From Candidatus Hydrogenedentota bacterium (GTDB lineage: Bacteria > Hydrogenedentota > Hydrogenedentia > Hydrogenedentales > SLHB01), in assembly GCA_016215105.1 (NCBI GenBank), contig JACRLJ010000141.1, positions 1-36,845 on the forward strand: a DNA stretch of 36,845 nucleotides, read 5' to 3'. The notes beneath the pieces were generated by a model, which ran no database searches, was not told the DNA's origin, and saw only the letters and a list, made by a program, of their open reading frames with translations. The position numbers were made by a program, and so were the translations under genes. The number at the start of each line of letters is the position of its first letter. The first letter of the stretch is position 1. This document shows positions 1-11,000 of the stretch, piece after piece.

Positions 1-1009
1 GCCGCTTCTTTTCGGCTTCGAGCATTTGCTCGTACAACCGCACATTGTCTATCGCCAGGGCCGACTGCGAAGCGAGTGAGGCGAACAACTCGAGGTCTTC
101 CTCGCTGAACGTAACGCCGGGCTTGCGCGTATCCACGTAGATTGAACCGAGGATGCGGCTTTCAGCCCGGAGCGGAACGCACATCGCCGAGATAATGCGC
201 TGGCGGATGATGCTTTCCCGTCCGGAGAAACGGGCGTCGCTGTCCGCGCTGGTCATCAATACCGGTTCGCCGTCGATAGCCGCGCGTCCGGCGATTCCCA
301 TGCTCGGCGCGCTGGCGTGCAGTTCCTGCCCCATTTCGCGGGCGACTTTGACTTCGAGGTTGCCGGTCTGGTCATCGTGAAGCATCACGAACCCGCGCTC
401 GGCGTCCATCACTTCGATGGCCGTATCAAGCACGTCAGCCAGGCGCCTGGAGAGGTCGAAATTCGACGCGATCAATTTACTCGCCTGGTAGAGCGCGGAC
501 AAGCGGCGGTAGGCTTGGCCCATCGAGGCCAACTCCTCCGCCGGAACTACCGGGGTAGGCTCCGCGCTAGCCGGGGCGGGCGTTCGCGAGACGCGGCTGA
601 ACAGGGTCAAGTTTTGTCCGGCGCGATCCATTTCCTCGCGGATTTTGTCGAGACCCTTTATTAAGACGGAGCTGTCGCGGTTTTCCTCTTTTGGCGTTCC
701 CGGGCTGGCGCCAAAACTGGTGTCGTCGCGAAACACAATGCGGCACTTGCTGCCGAGGAACACTTCATCCAGATGGGACAGCACCCGTTCGACGATGCGT
801 TGCCGGTTCACATAAGTCCCGTTGAGGCTATTGAGATCGTAGAGCACCGTCTTGTCACCGCGCCGAATCATTTTGGCGTGGTGGCGCGAGACCTCGTCGG
901 CGACCAACACCACGGTGTTGCCCTCGGCGCGTCCCAAGTGAATCTCGGCTCCTGCGAGCGGGATGGTGATGGGCGCTACCCCCGGCTGTTCTATAATGAC
1001 TTGCGGCAT
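1..1009 (-). CDS. FHA-GAF domain signalling protein (partial, C-terminus beyond window)
   Basis: The frame starts at an ATG ending at 1009, behind an AAAGGA ribosome site, and stays open to the window edge (336 codons). Residues about 20-95 form an FHA domain, a phosphothreonine-binding module: GR at 26-27, SRH at 41-43 and NG at 63-64 are the classical binding-loop residues. After a Pro/Ala-rich linker (about 115-150), residues about 160-330 read as a GAF domain, with ERGFVML and the terminal ALAIDNVRLYEQ pattern. The visible end (MLEAEKKR) looks like the start of a coiled coil leading into an output domain that is not seen; in this family it is often SpoIIE/PP2C phosphatase, cyclase, HD-GYP or sigma-54 activator. 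The gene is divergent from a Ser/Thr kinase, so it is a natural phospho-partner of that kinase. FHA call firm, GAF call firm, output unknown. Confidence 0.9.
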   Translation of the reverse strand, partial: MPQVIIEQPGVAPITIPLAGAEIHLGRAEGNTVVLVADEVSRHHAKMIRRGDKTVLYDLNSLNGTYVNRQRIVERVLSHLDEVFLGSKCRIVFRDDTSFGASPGTPKEENRDSSVLIKGLDKIREEMDRAGQNLTLFSRVSRTPAPASAEPTPVVPAEELASMGQAYRRLSALYQASKLIASNFDLSRRLADVLDTAIEVMDAERGFVMLHDDQTGNLEVKVAREMGQELHASAPSMGIAGRAAIDGEPVLMTSADSDARFSGRESIIRQRIISAMCVPLRAESRILGSIYVDTRKPGVTFSEEDLELFASLASQSALAIDNVRLYEQMLEAEKKR

Positions 1010-1032
1010 ATGAATCCTTTCAGAATAAATGA

Positions 1033-1061
1033 ATGATACCAAGCCGGACCTGAATGGGTAA
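1033..1061 (-). promoter_or_regulatory. Candidate sigma-70 promoter for the FHA-GAF gene
   Basis: Read on the minus strand there is a TATCAT -10-like box (1033-1038), 17 bases from a weak TTACCC -35-like box (1056-1061). It lies 24 bases from the start codon, leaving room for the ribosome site. The -10 matches five of six consensus bases but the -35 only three, so this is tentative. Confidence 0.28.
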
Positions 1062-1124
1062 AGGACCGCCGATTTGCGTCCGCGGCGTCGTGAAAGGACT
1101 TCTTCGGTGATGGCGGGGCGCCTT

Positions 1125-1154
1125 TTTGCAAATCAGGCGCCGCGCTCCTAGAAT
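1125..1154 (+). promoter_or_regulatory. Candidate sigma-70 promoter for the Ser/Thr kinase
   Basis: TTTGCA (1125-1130) and TAGAAT (1149-1154) are separated by 18 bases and lie about 50 bases before the kinase start. Two GGCGCC palindromes (1117-1122 and 1136-1141) flank and overlap the promoter and could form an operator or hairpin. The boxes are seen directly; function is inferred. Confidence 0.38.
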
Positions 1155-1205
1155 GCAGGGTGTGCGACAAGCCTTTTTGCGCGGCATGGAAAGAGGGACG
1201 GCCCG

Positions 1206-2105
1206 ATGGAGGTATTCAAGCAAGGCGATCTCATCGCCGATCGCTACCAAGTTCAGGGAGTGCTCGGCCAAGGGGGGATGGGCGTAGTCTACCTGGTGAT
1301 GGATCAACTCGCCCAACAGCGTCTGGCGCTCAAGACCCTTCTTCCTCAGTACGTCTCGAACGAGCGCGCGGTTCAACGGTTCGTTCGTGAGGTCAAGACT
1401 GTCCGGCAGTTGGACCACCCCTGCATAGTGAAGATCCACGACGCGCAGAAGATCGGCAATCTGCTGTATTACACCATGGACTATGTCGAAGGGAAGAGCC
1501 TGCACACTTGGATACAACAGAGGGGCCGCCTGGGGCTTGGCTCGACGGTGCGTATTCTCAGCTTGCTTAGCCATGCTCTCGAACACGCCCATCAATACAC
1601 CATACACCGGGACATATCGCCCGATAACGTCATGGTCCTGGCGGACGGCAATGTGAAGCTGCTCGATTTCGGTTTGGCGAAGTTGACGAATACGGACCAG
1701 CAATTCACCATGTTTGGCGTGAGCCTGGGCAAGGCGCAGTACAATTCGCCTGAACAACGCGCCAGCGCGGCGGATGTGGATCTACGCGCCGATATCTTTT
1801 CGCTTGGGGTCATGTGCTTCGAAATGCTGTCAGGCGAGATTCCCAAGCTGGGCCAAAAGCTGACCGAAACGGTTCCCGGCTTGCCCAAGGAATGCGACGC
1901 GTTCTATACGAAAGCTACGGCGAGCGATCGGAACGACCGTTTTCAGAACGCGAATGAATTCCGCGTGGCTCTTGGCGCGTTGTATGAGAAGGTGGCGCCC
2001 AAGGGCGCGAAGGCGGCGCCACAAAAAGGCGCCGAAGAGCAGACGGCTGGCGGGTCGGTGATTCGCCGCGCGTGGTCATGGTTGAGGAGCAAGTTACGGT
2101 GGTAA
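1206..2105 (+). CDS. Soluble Ser/Thr protein kinase (Hanks type)
   Basis: This 299-residue protein is nearly all kinase domain (about 14-270) and would phosphorylate Ser/Thr on partner proteins in the cytoplasm. All main motifs are present: glycine loop GQGGMG at 21-26, ATP lysine K43 (ALKTL), Glu62 as likely helix-C partner, HRD at 134-136 with Asn141, DFG at 154-156, and an SPEQ variant of the APE motif at 181-184. The usual HRDxK lysine is Ser138 (HRDISPDN), a variant known in some bacterial kinases. There is no transmembrane helix or PASTA/sensor domain, unlike PknB; the basic, Trp-rich end (WSWLRSKLRW) could attach peripherally to membrane. The ATG follows GAGGGACG. The divergent FHA-GAF gene is the obvious candidate substrate or reader. 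Confidence 0.93.
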   Translation: MEVFKQGDLIADRYQVQGVLGQGGMGVVYLVMDQLAQQRLALKTLLPQYVSNERAVQRFVREVKTVRQLDHPCIVKIHDAQKIGNLLYYTMDYVEGKSLHTWIQQRGRLGLGSTVRILSLLSHALEHAHQYTIHRDISPDNVMVLADGNVKLLDFGLAKLTNTDQQFTMFGVSLGKAQYNSPEQRASAADVDLRADIFSLGVMCFEMLSGEIPKLGQKLTETVPGLPKECDAFYTKATASDRNDRFQNANEFRVALGALYEKVAPKGAKAAPQKGAEEQTAGGSVIRRAWSWLRSKLRW

Positions 2106-2163
2106 CAGGCGGACACAATACTCCAGCGAGACGGCGTTGCAGCCTTCGTGCGCGCGCGTGACT

Positions 2164-3006
2164 ATGGACAACGAGAAACCCCTCCCCACCGTTCCCTTTG
2201 GCGACATTACGATTAGCCGCTTGATCATCGGTGGAAATCCGTTTCGCGGCAACTCGCACTGGTCGCCCGAGATGAGCAGGGACATGGAAGGGTATTACAC
2301 CGTGGCGCGGGTCAAGGAGACTTTGCGCCACGCCGAATCGCACGGAATTAACACGGTGCAGGCGCGTGGCGACGCACTGATCCAAGCGTGCCTCCGTGAG
2401 TACTGGGCGGAAGGGGGAACGATTCAGTTCATTGTTCAAACCGCCTCGGAATTACGCGATCTGCGCGGGCACGTGCGCCAACTGGCGGCGTTTGGCGCGA
2501 AGGGTATCTACATCCACGGTACCTGGACCGACAACCAGTATCTCAGCGGAAATACGAGAGAGATCGAGGAACTGCTCAAGGCAATTCGTGACATGGGTGT
2601 TCAGGCCGGTCTCGGAACGCACATCCCCGAGGTCATCGACTTGGCCGAGGAAAAGGACTGGGACGTCGATTTCTACATGACCTGTATGTATAACATCAGC
2701 GTGGATAGACGGGAAAGCGCAGTGGTTTCCGGCGTGGCCGCTATCGAGCATTTTGATCACGGCGACAAGTTTGCCATGCTCGAGCGTGTTCGCGCGACCA
2801 CCAAGACTTGCCTCGCGTTCAAGGTGCTTGGCGCCAGCCGTCTGTGCGCGTCGCCTCAGCAGGTCAAAGACGCTTTTGCGGCGATTCTCAGCGGCATCAA
2901 ACCCTGTGACGCGATCGTTGTGGGTATGTTTCAAAAATACCGCGACCAAATTGCGGAGAACGCGCAGATCGTCCGCGACTACGTCAGGGAGTCGCGCGAG
3001 TTTTGA
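2164..3006 (+). CDS. TIM-barrel-like protein, possibly aldo/keto reductase-related; function unknown
   Basis: A 280-residue cytoplasmic protein of unassigned function. Its start resembles aldo/keto reductase-like barrels (ISRLIIGGNPFRGNSH), followed by alternating helix/strand segments that suit a TIM barrel: FIVQTASE, GAKGIYIHGT, GVQAGLGTHIPEVI, VDFYMTCMYNIS, FKVLGASR and the terminal DAIVVGMF. I cannot identify the Asp-Tyr-Lys-His tetrad of true aldo/keto reductases, so an oxidoreductase function should not be assumed. The ATG at 2164 is chosen because the protein begins naturally there; an in-frame TTG at 2137 would add nine residues, and neither has a strong ribosome site. It follows the kinase by 58 bases on the same strand and may share its transcript. 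Confidence 0.68.
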   Translation: MDNEKPLPTVPFGDITISRLIIGGNPFRGNSHWSPEMSRDMEGYYTVARVKETLRHAESHGINTVQARGDALIQACLREYWAEGGTIQFIVQTASELRDLRGHVRQLAAFGAKGIYIHGTWTDNQYLSGNTREIEELLKAIRDMGVQAGLGTHIPEVIDLAEEKDWDVDFYMTCMYNISVDRRESAVVSGVAAIEHFDHGDKFAMLERVRATTKTCLAFKVLGASRLCASPQQVKDAFAAILSGIKPCDAIVVGMFQKYRDQIAENAQIVRDYVRESREF

Positions 3007-3159
3007 CGTGCATTTGATGAGTCTCCCTCCGGATCCATGCGCGACGAGCGACGCCGCTGCTGCAATGCTTCGGCCTGCGGGTTCTTGTATCATGCCGCCA
3101 GTGGTGTCGCAGATGTACCCGTGTGTCCCGGAGCCTTTACCAGAAGAGGAACGTACTCG

Positions 3160-4875
3160 ATGACCAGTGACGCTCCGCGCGAAGCCGGGCCGCCTCAGAA
3201 TACTCGCGCGGAAAAGGAGTTTTTCGACCAGGCCGCGCGTGAGCAAGAGCATGGGTACTTCTCTGAGCGAGGTTGGCGGCGGTTGGCGCAACTGGCGCTC
3301 GATTTTGTCCCCGACAAGGAGAAGGTCCGTATTCTGGATCTCGGTTGCGGAACAGGGCGCCTGATCGCCGAGTTAGCGAAGGCATTACCGGGCGCCGATT
3401 TGTTCGGCGTGGATATTTCGGAACATTCAATCGAGTCCGCAAGCAAACGCGGCGTTGGGACGTTTCTGGTGGGGGACATCCTGGAGCTGGACCTCACTCA
3501 ACACTACGGCACGTTTGACCTTGTGATTCTCTCCTCCGTGCTGCACCATTTTGACGATTCGCGCGTGGTGGTTCGTTGCGCGAAGCGGCACATTGGCGCC
3601 AGCGGGCGAATCCTATCCTACGATCCCAATGACGTTAACCCCTTCTTCTTCCTGTACCGCTCTCCCGCCTCCCCGATATCATCCCGAAATGGACTGAGTC
3701 CCAACGAGCGTCTCATGTCCAGGCAGGAGCTAGAGCAAGCGTATGCGAGCGAGGGATTCGTGGCGGATTCCTTTGGCGCTTCCGGAATTAGTTTTGATTG
3801 GGTGCAGAGCGATACGGCGAAGTTCTTCCTGCCGGTGTTCAACTTCCTCGATCGATGGCTTTTTCAGGACACGCTTCTTGAAGAGCCCTATGGCTGTTTT
3901 CGCATCTGCGTGACGCGACCCGCCGAGCAGCAAGCCGCGCCCGCGTGTCTCGCGTGCCGTTCGTCGTCGGTGAAACGCCTATACTTTCTAATGCCTCGAA
4001 CGTTTTTCCGTTGTCTTGAATGCGGCACGCTATTTGCCCGGCCCCTCGCGAGTCTCAATTCGCGAAGCGCCGACTACCACTCGGCGTGGCACGCCACCTT
4101 ATATAGTCAGTACTACAGCCTTCTCAGGATCTCGCAGGCGCAAGCCATCTTGGATTGTTTGGACAAGAGCGCCGGGCATCCGCTCGATATCCTCGATGTG
4201 GGCTGCGGATACGGCTATTTTGTCTACGAAGCTCTTACGCGGGGCCACCGGGCGCGAGGGATTGATGTTTCTTTGCCGGAAGAAGTGTACCAATCACATC
4301 CGGAGGCGCTTAGCCGTCAGCCGTTGTCAGAGCTGATTCGGGATGGTGAACAATTCGATGTAGTCTGCCTGCTGACGGTTCTCGAGCACGTGCAGGAGCC
4401 GGAAGAACTCTTGGTGCAAGTCCGTGCTTTGCTTCGCGATGATGGCCAGCTCGTGCTTTCACTACCCTCCATCGAGCCTTGGTCGATCTATTGGCTGTTG
4501 CACCTTATCTTTCGTTCGTCGGGCGGCACGATTCGCTGGCCTTGGCGAACCCTGCTGCAATGGGGATCGCCCGCGCCGCACGTATTCATGCCCTCAAGAA
4601 AAGGGATGGAGTTGCTGGCAAAGCGCTGTATGGAATCGGAAACAGTCGCTTCATTTGGACAACCTATGACGCAGCCGGGGACCCTTGGGAAACGCGTAAG
4701 ACTGGAAGCCGAGCGGACCGGTTGCGGAACGCTCAAGCAGAGCTTGATGTACGTGGGCGGCCTGCTCGCGCATTGCTACGACCTGCTGACCATAAAGCTC
4801 GGGCGTCCGAACGAGATTGTCACATTCTTTAGGAAATCCGGGTCTCGGCGGCCGGAACGCGAAGAATCGCGATAG
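3160..4875 (+). CDS. Fused double class I SAM-methyltransferase with central zinc ribbon
   Basis: The 571-residue protein contains two Rossmann-type methyltransferases. The first (about 25-240) has motif I RILDLGCGTGRL and an acidic post-I loop FGVDIS. A short CxxC...CxxC segment follows (CLACRSS, then FRCLECGTLF), the zinc ribbon that usually precedes one class of small-molecule or sugar methyltransferases. The second catalytic domain (about 325-480) has motif I DILDVGCGYGYF and GIDVS, then VCLLTVLEHVQEP. Both SAM-binding glycines look intact, so both halves may be active. The C-terminal part has hydrophobic stretches (PWSIYWLLHLIF, LMYVGGLLAHCYDLL) suggesting membrane association. The chosen ATG follows AGAAGAGGAACG; an ATG at 3037 gives an implausible Cys-rich leader. 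The substrate is not evident; a lipid-linked or polysaccharide intermediate is a guess. Confidence 0.85.
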   Translation: MTSDAPREAGPPQNTRAEKEFFDQAAREQEHGYFSERGWRRLAQLALDFVPDKEKVRILDLGCGTGRLIAELAKALPGADLFGVDISEHSIESASKRGVGTFLVGDILELDLTQHYGTFDLVILSSVLHHFDDSRVVVRCAKRHIGASGRILSYDPNDVNPFFFLYRSPASPISSRNGLSPNERLMSRQELEQAYASEGFVADSFGASGISFDWVQSDTAKFFLPVFNFLDRWLFQDTLLEEPYGCFRICVTRPAEQQAAPACLACRSSSVKRLYFLMPRTFFRCLECGTLFARPLASLNSRSADYHSAWHATLYSQYYSLLRISQAQAILDCLDKSAGHPLDILDVGCGYGYFVYEALTRGHRARGIDVSLPEEVYQSHPEALSRQPLSELIRDGEQFDVVCLLTVLEHVQEPEELLVQVRALLRDDGQLVLSLPSIEPWSIYWLLHLIFRSSGGTIRWPWRTLLQWGSPAPHVFMPSRKGMELLAKRCMESETVASFGQPMTQPGTLGKRVRLEAERTGCGTLKQSLMYVGGLLAHCYDLLTIKLGRPNEIVTFFRKSGSRRPEREESR

Positions 4876-5051
4876 GGCGAGACACGGACCGTGATGGAAT
4901 AGCCGTCATGTGAACATCGTACGCGCGGTCAGTACGCTCGCTATCGCTCAAGTCGACAACCTGGCGGTCCCGCCTTCGACGGTGCGAGACAGGCCCTCAA
5001 GATGGGACCTGCCTTACACCGTACGTTCTTTGATTGCGGATGACCCACGCG

Positions 5052-8000
5052 CTAATGCCGTTTCTTCAATCCGAGGGCTGCGTTGATTGCCAATTGAACG
5101 TCTACGGCGTTCACCTGGCCATCGCCGTCAATGTCGCCATTATATGGGCTAATATCGATGCTCAACGCCCCGTTTATCACGAGCTGAATATCCACGGCAT
5201 TCACGACGCCATCGTAATTTACGTCACCGAGCGTGAGCATATCGCTGACGGCGAAAATGGTGAAGTGTGTCGTGTCAAACGTTACGAAGTCGTTCGGGGA
5301 GCCCGCCGTGTGTGTCACATTGGTGATTCCCGTCCGCTCCCATTTGTTGGTATCGGTGTTGTAATACAGCACGGCCAGCGTATCGGGATGCGCTGTCGCG
5401 GTGGGGTGCGGGATTGTTACCGTTACGGGTTGGCTGAATACCAGGCCCTTTGGACCGAGGTGAATGATAATCCCAAAGGTCCGCGGCTTGGGCGTAGGCA
5501 GGTTGAGCGCGGGGCCGACCGCAATCACCGCCGGACTGGACATTGCCCCCGCCGGTATCGTAACGATGACACCGTTGGTGGCGGCGCCGCCTTCCGTTAC
5601 CTGAACCACGGCTCCGCTATCCGGTTGCACAAGTTCGGCATGGTCAATTGCTTCCTCGGTCACCGTGAAATACGCGTTCGCGGTTCGCGACTTGCTGGTG
5701 TTGGTCGTCACTGTTAGTTTGAACGTGCGGCTGCCCAGGGGGACGCCCGCCGCAAGCGGGTACAGGGGACTTTGCGTCGAGTTGTCGGTAATACCATCGC
5801 CGTTGTAGTCCCACGCGAACGTTACCGGACCTCCGTTCGGGTCGGAACCGTCTCCAGAGAGGTGCAACGTCATGGGCGAGGGACCCGCCAGCGGAACGAC
5901 AGTGGCGGATGCGGTGGGCAGGCCGGTTCCGACCGTAATGGCGACGGTTGTGCTGGCGGAGTTGCCGTTGTTATCCACTACCGTCAATGTGGCCACGTAC
6001 ACGCCGTCAGTGGTGTACGTGTAAGTTGGCGTGGCGCCGCTCAAGTCGAGTTGGATTCCGTTGATGTCGTCCACGTCCCACGAGTAGGATGCGATGCCCC
6101 ATTCGTCACTCGATCCGTTTGCGTCAAAACCTACCAGAAGCGGCGCGCTTCCTGACACGGGCGTGGTGGCGGTGGCGACCGCGCTGGGCGCCAGGGTGTC
6201 GTGGGTTCCAAACGGACCGCCGTCCGCGCCGAGGTCATTTCTCGTGCCGTTTAGGTCGTTGTACGCCGAACTCGGGTCGCCGGCGTTGCGGCACGGCGAG
6301 ATATCACGCAGGTGGAAATTGTCCACGCTCGCATCCACGAACAGAGGATCGACCGACAGATTCGTGGGATCGGAGGGTGGGCCGGAAAGATCCGTCGCAT
6401 TGTTGTCGAAATCGTTGTAGGATCCATCTGTCAGAGCGCCCGCATCAGCGAACACCGCGGCCGTGTTCGACGAGAAGATACAGTTCTTCAGTTCTGGGAA
6501 TGTCGCTCCGGCAAGGCCACTTACGCCGGTCAGGTTAAAATACACGGTGTTGTTGGTGAACGTCACTTGGCTGCCGGCGTTGGCCGTCAATCCGATACCG
6601 TTCCCACGCAGGACGCAGTTGGTGATATCAAGCTGTGTCGAGGCCGGCACAGACACGGCGCTGGACGTGCCCGCGGACCCGATCGTGAAGCCGCGAACGA
6701 TACACTTCGTGGCTGATGTCAGGACGATCTGGTTTAGGCCGCCGCCACTGATGATGGTGCGGAAAGCGCCGCTTTCGCCGATTAGCGCCGTATTCCGCTT
6801 GAGCGTAACGTGTTCGGTGTACGTTCCCGGTTTAACGAAAATCGTGTCGTTGCGTCCGGCGGCCGTCGCGGCGATGCCGGCCGTGAGCGTAACGAATGGA
6901 TTGCCCGCCGACCCGTCGCCGGGCCCAGCCGCTGCTCCATCCACATAAATCGTGTTTCCATCGCCGTCACGCGCGCCGGTAAACGCCGCGGAGTTTGCGG
7001 CAGTGTCGACAGGGTTGCCCATCAGATCGGCCGGCGCAGCGCTTACCAGGGCGGTGTACGCGGCGCCGTCGAGCATGCCGGATACAGTGACGTTGACATT
7101 CGTCGAGTCAACCCGCGCTACGGCGGATGCGGCAAGCGTGACACCGTCCGAGCCGCCCGTGAAGGTGTAGTTGGCGGCGTTGATCAGCGCCGCGTCGTTC
7201 TTCATGGCCTCATTGAACGTAACGCGCACCAGCGTGTCGCTGAGCACGGACGCGCTGAATACTTGCGGTTTCTGCCCTATGCCGGTGAATGCGGCCGAGT
7301 TCGAGGAGCCGCTGATAGTGTTTCCGGCCAGGTCCGTGGGACCTGCCGCCGACACTGTCACGGTATACGAAGCGCCTTGGAGCATTTCGCTGGTGGTCAA
7401 GTCCAAGGACGTGTCGTCTATGCGCGTGGCGCCGAGCACGGACACGGAGCCGCCGCCTATCGCGTAATTGCCCAGCGTGACCAGCGCCAGGTCGTTCGTC
7501 ATCGGTTCGCTGAACTCGACGCGCACGGTCGTCGGATCCTGTGCCGAGGCGGAGGCCACCTGCGGCGCCACACCAATGCCGCTGAAGGTAGCGGTATTGC
7601 CACCCACCGCCACGAAGTTGTCGGACAAATCGACTGGACCGGAAGTTGACACGGTCACGATATAGGACTGGCCCTGTTTCATCTCCTGGGTGGTGGTGAC
7701 GTCGTAGGTCGTCGTGTTGACCGCGCTCACGGAAGAGGCCGTCAATCCGTTGTTGAATGTGTAACTCGCCGGATCCGCTACGGCGTTGTTGGTAATATCG
7801 TTTCGCATCGCCACGCTATACACCACGCGGACCGTCGTCGAATTGGCCGCGGTTGCAGACGAAACCTGTGGCAGCGATCCGCCGAACCCTACAAAGCTTG
7901 CCGTGCGCGCCGTGGAATCCACTGTATTGCCAACGGCGTCGGTTATGCCGCTGGTGGCCACGGTCACCGTATACACCGTGCCCGCGCTCATCGAATTTGT

Positions 8001-11000
8001 CAGCACATCTACGGTGGTGGAATTCACGACCGACACCGACGACGCGCTCAATCCATTGTCAAAGGTGTAATTGGACGCTGTCGACAGCGCCGCGTTGTTG
8101 GCCATTGCCTCATTAAATGCGACCCGAACGTGCGTCGAAGACGTTACGGTCGCCGAAATGACCTGGGGCTTCTGGCCCATTCCCGAGAACACCGCCGTAT
8201 TGTTGATCGGCGACACCGTATTTGACGCCAAATCGGTAGGTCCGGACGTGGACACGGTTGCAGTATAAGTCTGGCCTTGCAGCATTTCGCTTACCGTTAC
8301 GTCAATGTTGGTAGCGTCGGCGCGCGTCACGGAGGTCACCGTCAAGCCGCCGGTGAAATTGTAGTTCGCGGGTGTCGTCAATGCCGGGCTGTTGAGCATG
8401 GCTTCGTCAAATGTAATACGGACGGTCGTGGAATTCTGAGCCGCCGCGGAAGCCACGTTTGGAGCTCGGCCCGCGCCGGTGAAGGCGGCGCTGTTTGCGG
8501 AGGTGGACACGGTGTTTCCGGCCAGGTCCGCCGGGCCCGAGGTCGAGACTGTTACGGTATAGCTCACGCCATTGGTCATCTCATTCACGGTGACTTCGAC
8601 GGTCGTCGAGTTCACAACACTTACCGACGTGGCGGTCAGTCCACCCGTGAAGGTGTAATTGCCGGCGACCGTTAGTGCAGCGTTATTCAGCATCGACTCA
8701 CTGAATACGACGTTTACCTTGGTCGAATCGGTCGCCGATGCGAAGGCGACCTGGGGACGAACGCCAATACCTGTGAAGACACCGGTATTGGCGCTGACGG
8801 ACATAAGATTGCCTGCAAGGTCCGCGGGACCTGCGGTTGAAACCGTCACCGTATAGCTTTGGTCCTGCTTCATTTCGCCCGTGGTAACATCCACGGTCGT
8901 GGCGTTGACACGAGTCACCGAAGATGCGCTCAGGCCGTTATTGAAGACGTAGTTGCCCGCGGCCGTCAATGCGGCGTTGTTCAGCATTCCCTCGTTGAAA
9001 ACGACGCGAACCGAGGTCGACGACGTTGCTGTCGCCGACGCGACCTGGGGTGCTGTGGCGTCCGTAGCGATCGTGTCGGAGGACGCTACGTCCGCGGCGT
9101 ACTGTAACTCGATTGGGATTGAGGCGCTACGATCTTGCGCCGCGCTTCCGGATTCCGATGTGTGAGTGACGATGAAATGGTTAGGCGTCTGCAGCGAGGC
9201 GCTGGTCGTTAGTTTGGTCACCACAAAGTACACACGGGGCGTCCCCTGGGCGACTTGGACATTCGCATCCAAGTGCGCGAAGGAGACCGTCTCGACACCG
9301 CCGGTCAGCGAAAGGGGGCTGGCTGTCGTGACGAGCGTATCGCTGACACCGTTGAACACGCCGTCGCCGTTGTCGCGGTAGACATACAGCTTGTCAATAA
9401 GGGCGTTTGCCTCTACTGAAGAAAGGGGAGTTCCCGGCGCTGATTCAAAGAGAAGCGCCAATGTGGCGAGTTCGAGGTCGCTGTCACCGGACCTCCCATC
9501 GTGCGTCGCGAGGATCTTCAGCACGCTCTCAGCGCTGCCCTCCGGAATGCTGCCGTCGGAGACGTTAGCTGTCGTTAACCTGAATTGGCCGCCTTGATTC
9601 TGCCACCAGGTGATTGTGTGGGCGCCGTGCGCGACGCCTAGGATATCGACCTTGCCGTTCAGGTCAATGTCACCAGCGAAGACACCGGTGGGGCCAGTGA
9701 AGGAAGCCGCGACGCTGTGGCGGGTCCAACTGGTTCCGGCTCCGGTCAGATTCTCGTACCACGAGACCTCATTGCCGGTTTCCGCGGTTCCGGTGACGTC
9801 CAAGTCGCCATCGTTGTCCATGTCTATCACGAAAACGGCGCATGCGCCGAGCGAGGAGGCGTCGATGACGTTCTTGGTCCATGTCGCTCCAATACCGTCG
9901 GCGTTGCGCCACCATGCGAGCTGATTAGCGGTCGACGCCGACCCCACGATGTCGAGTTCCCCATCGTGATCGATGTCGGCCGCTCGAACGGCGTTGGCGC
10001 CGGAGAACGCGGCGTCTACCGTACGAGTAGTCCAGGAATTCCCATCGCCTCCGCCAGCGTTGTCTCGCGGCGATCCGTCATTTTGCCACCAGGCAATCTT
10101 GTTGGCCGTCGCGCCCGCGGCGATGATGTCGATAGATCCATCTTGGTTGACGTCCGCCGCGACCACGCTGCTCGCGCCGCCAAACGATCCGTTTACGGTG
10201 TGCGCGGTCCAAGCGGAGCCGTTCCCCGCAGTGTTTTCAAACCATAGCACGGCGCCGGAGCCCGATGCGGCGCAAACGACGTCCGCGTCTCCATCCCTGT
10301 CAATATCCGCGATGAACACCGACGATGCCCCGGCGGCCGACGACGAAATCGTGTGCGATGTCCAGGTCGCGCCGGTACCGGCCGTATTCTCAAACCAGAG
10401 CACGGAATTGCCGCTACTGGCGGCGGCCACGATATCGGGATCGCCGTCACTGTCCACGTCGGACACAGCCGCCGAAGCGGCGCCGCTCGCCGCGCCGACA
10501 ATGCGTTTCGTCCAGGAATTGCCGTCGCCCCCGAGGTCATCACTGGGAGTTCCGTCGTTTTGCCACCACGCGACGGCATTGCCTTCCGCCGCGACTCCGA
10601 CGATATCCTGGAAGCCATCCCGGTTCACGTCCGCCAGTACGGCCGCGCGGGCGCCTGTGAATGAGGCGTCCACGGTGTGCGCTGTCGGATGCGTCGCGGC
10701 TCCGTGGATGGTGTTGTTGCGGAACCAACTGACACGGTTGCCGCCGGCCGCAAAGCCTACCGCGGTCACGTCCGGGTCACCGTCACCGTCGACATCACCT
10801 ACATAGGAAGTATAGGCGTCGTTGAAACTGGATGAGATGACATGTTTGGTCAGTGAACTGCCGTCGCCCGTGGTGTTTTCCCACCAAGCCACGGTATTGG
10901 CGGTGCGCGCCGTCGCCACGATATCCATCGTGCCGTCTCTATTCAGGTCAACGGCGCGAATCGACGCGGCGCCGGTAAACGATGTGTCAATGGTGTGCTC

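Noticed and set aside
3037-3159. N-terminal extension of the methyltransferase protein from an ATG at 3037.
   Set aside because: The 41 extra residues are Cys/Arg-rich without family match, while the ATG at 3160 has a good ribosome site.
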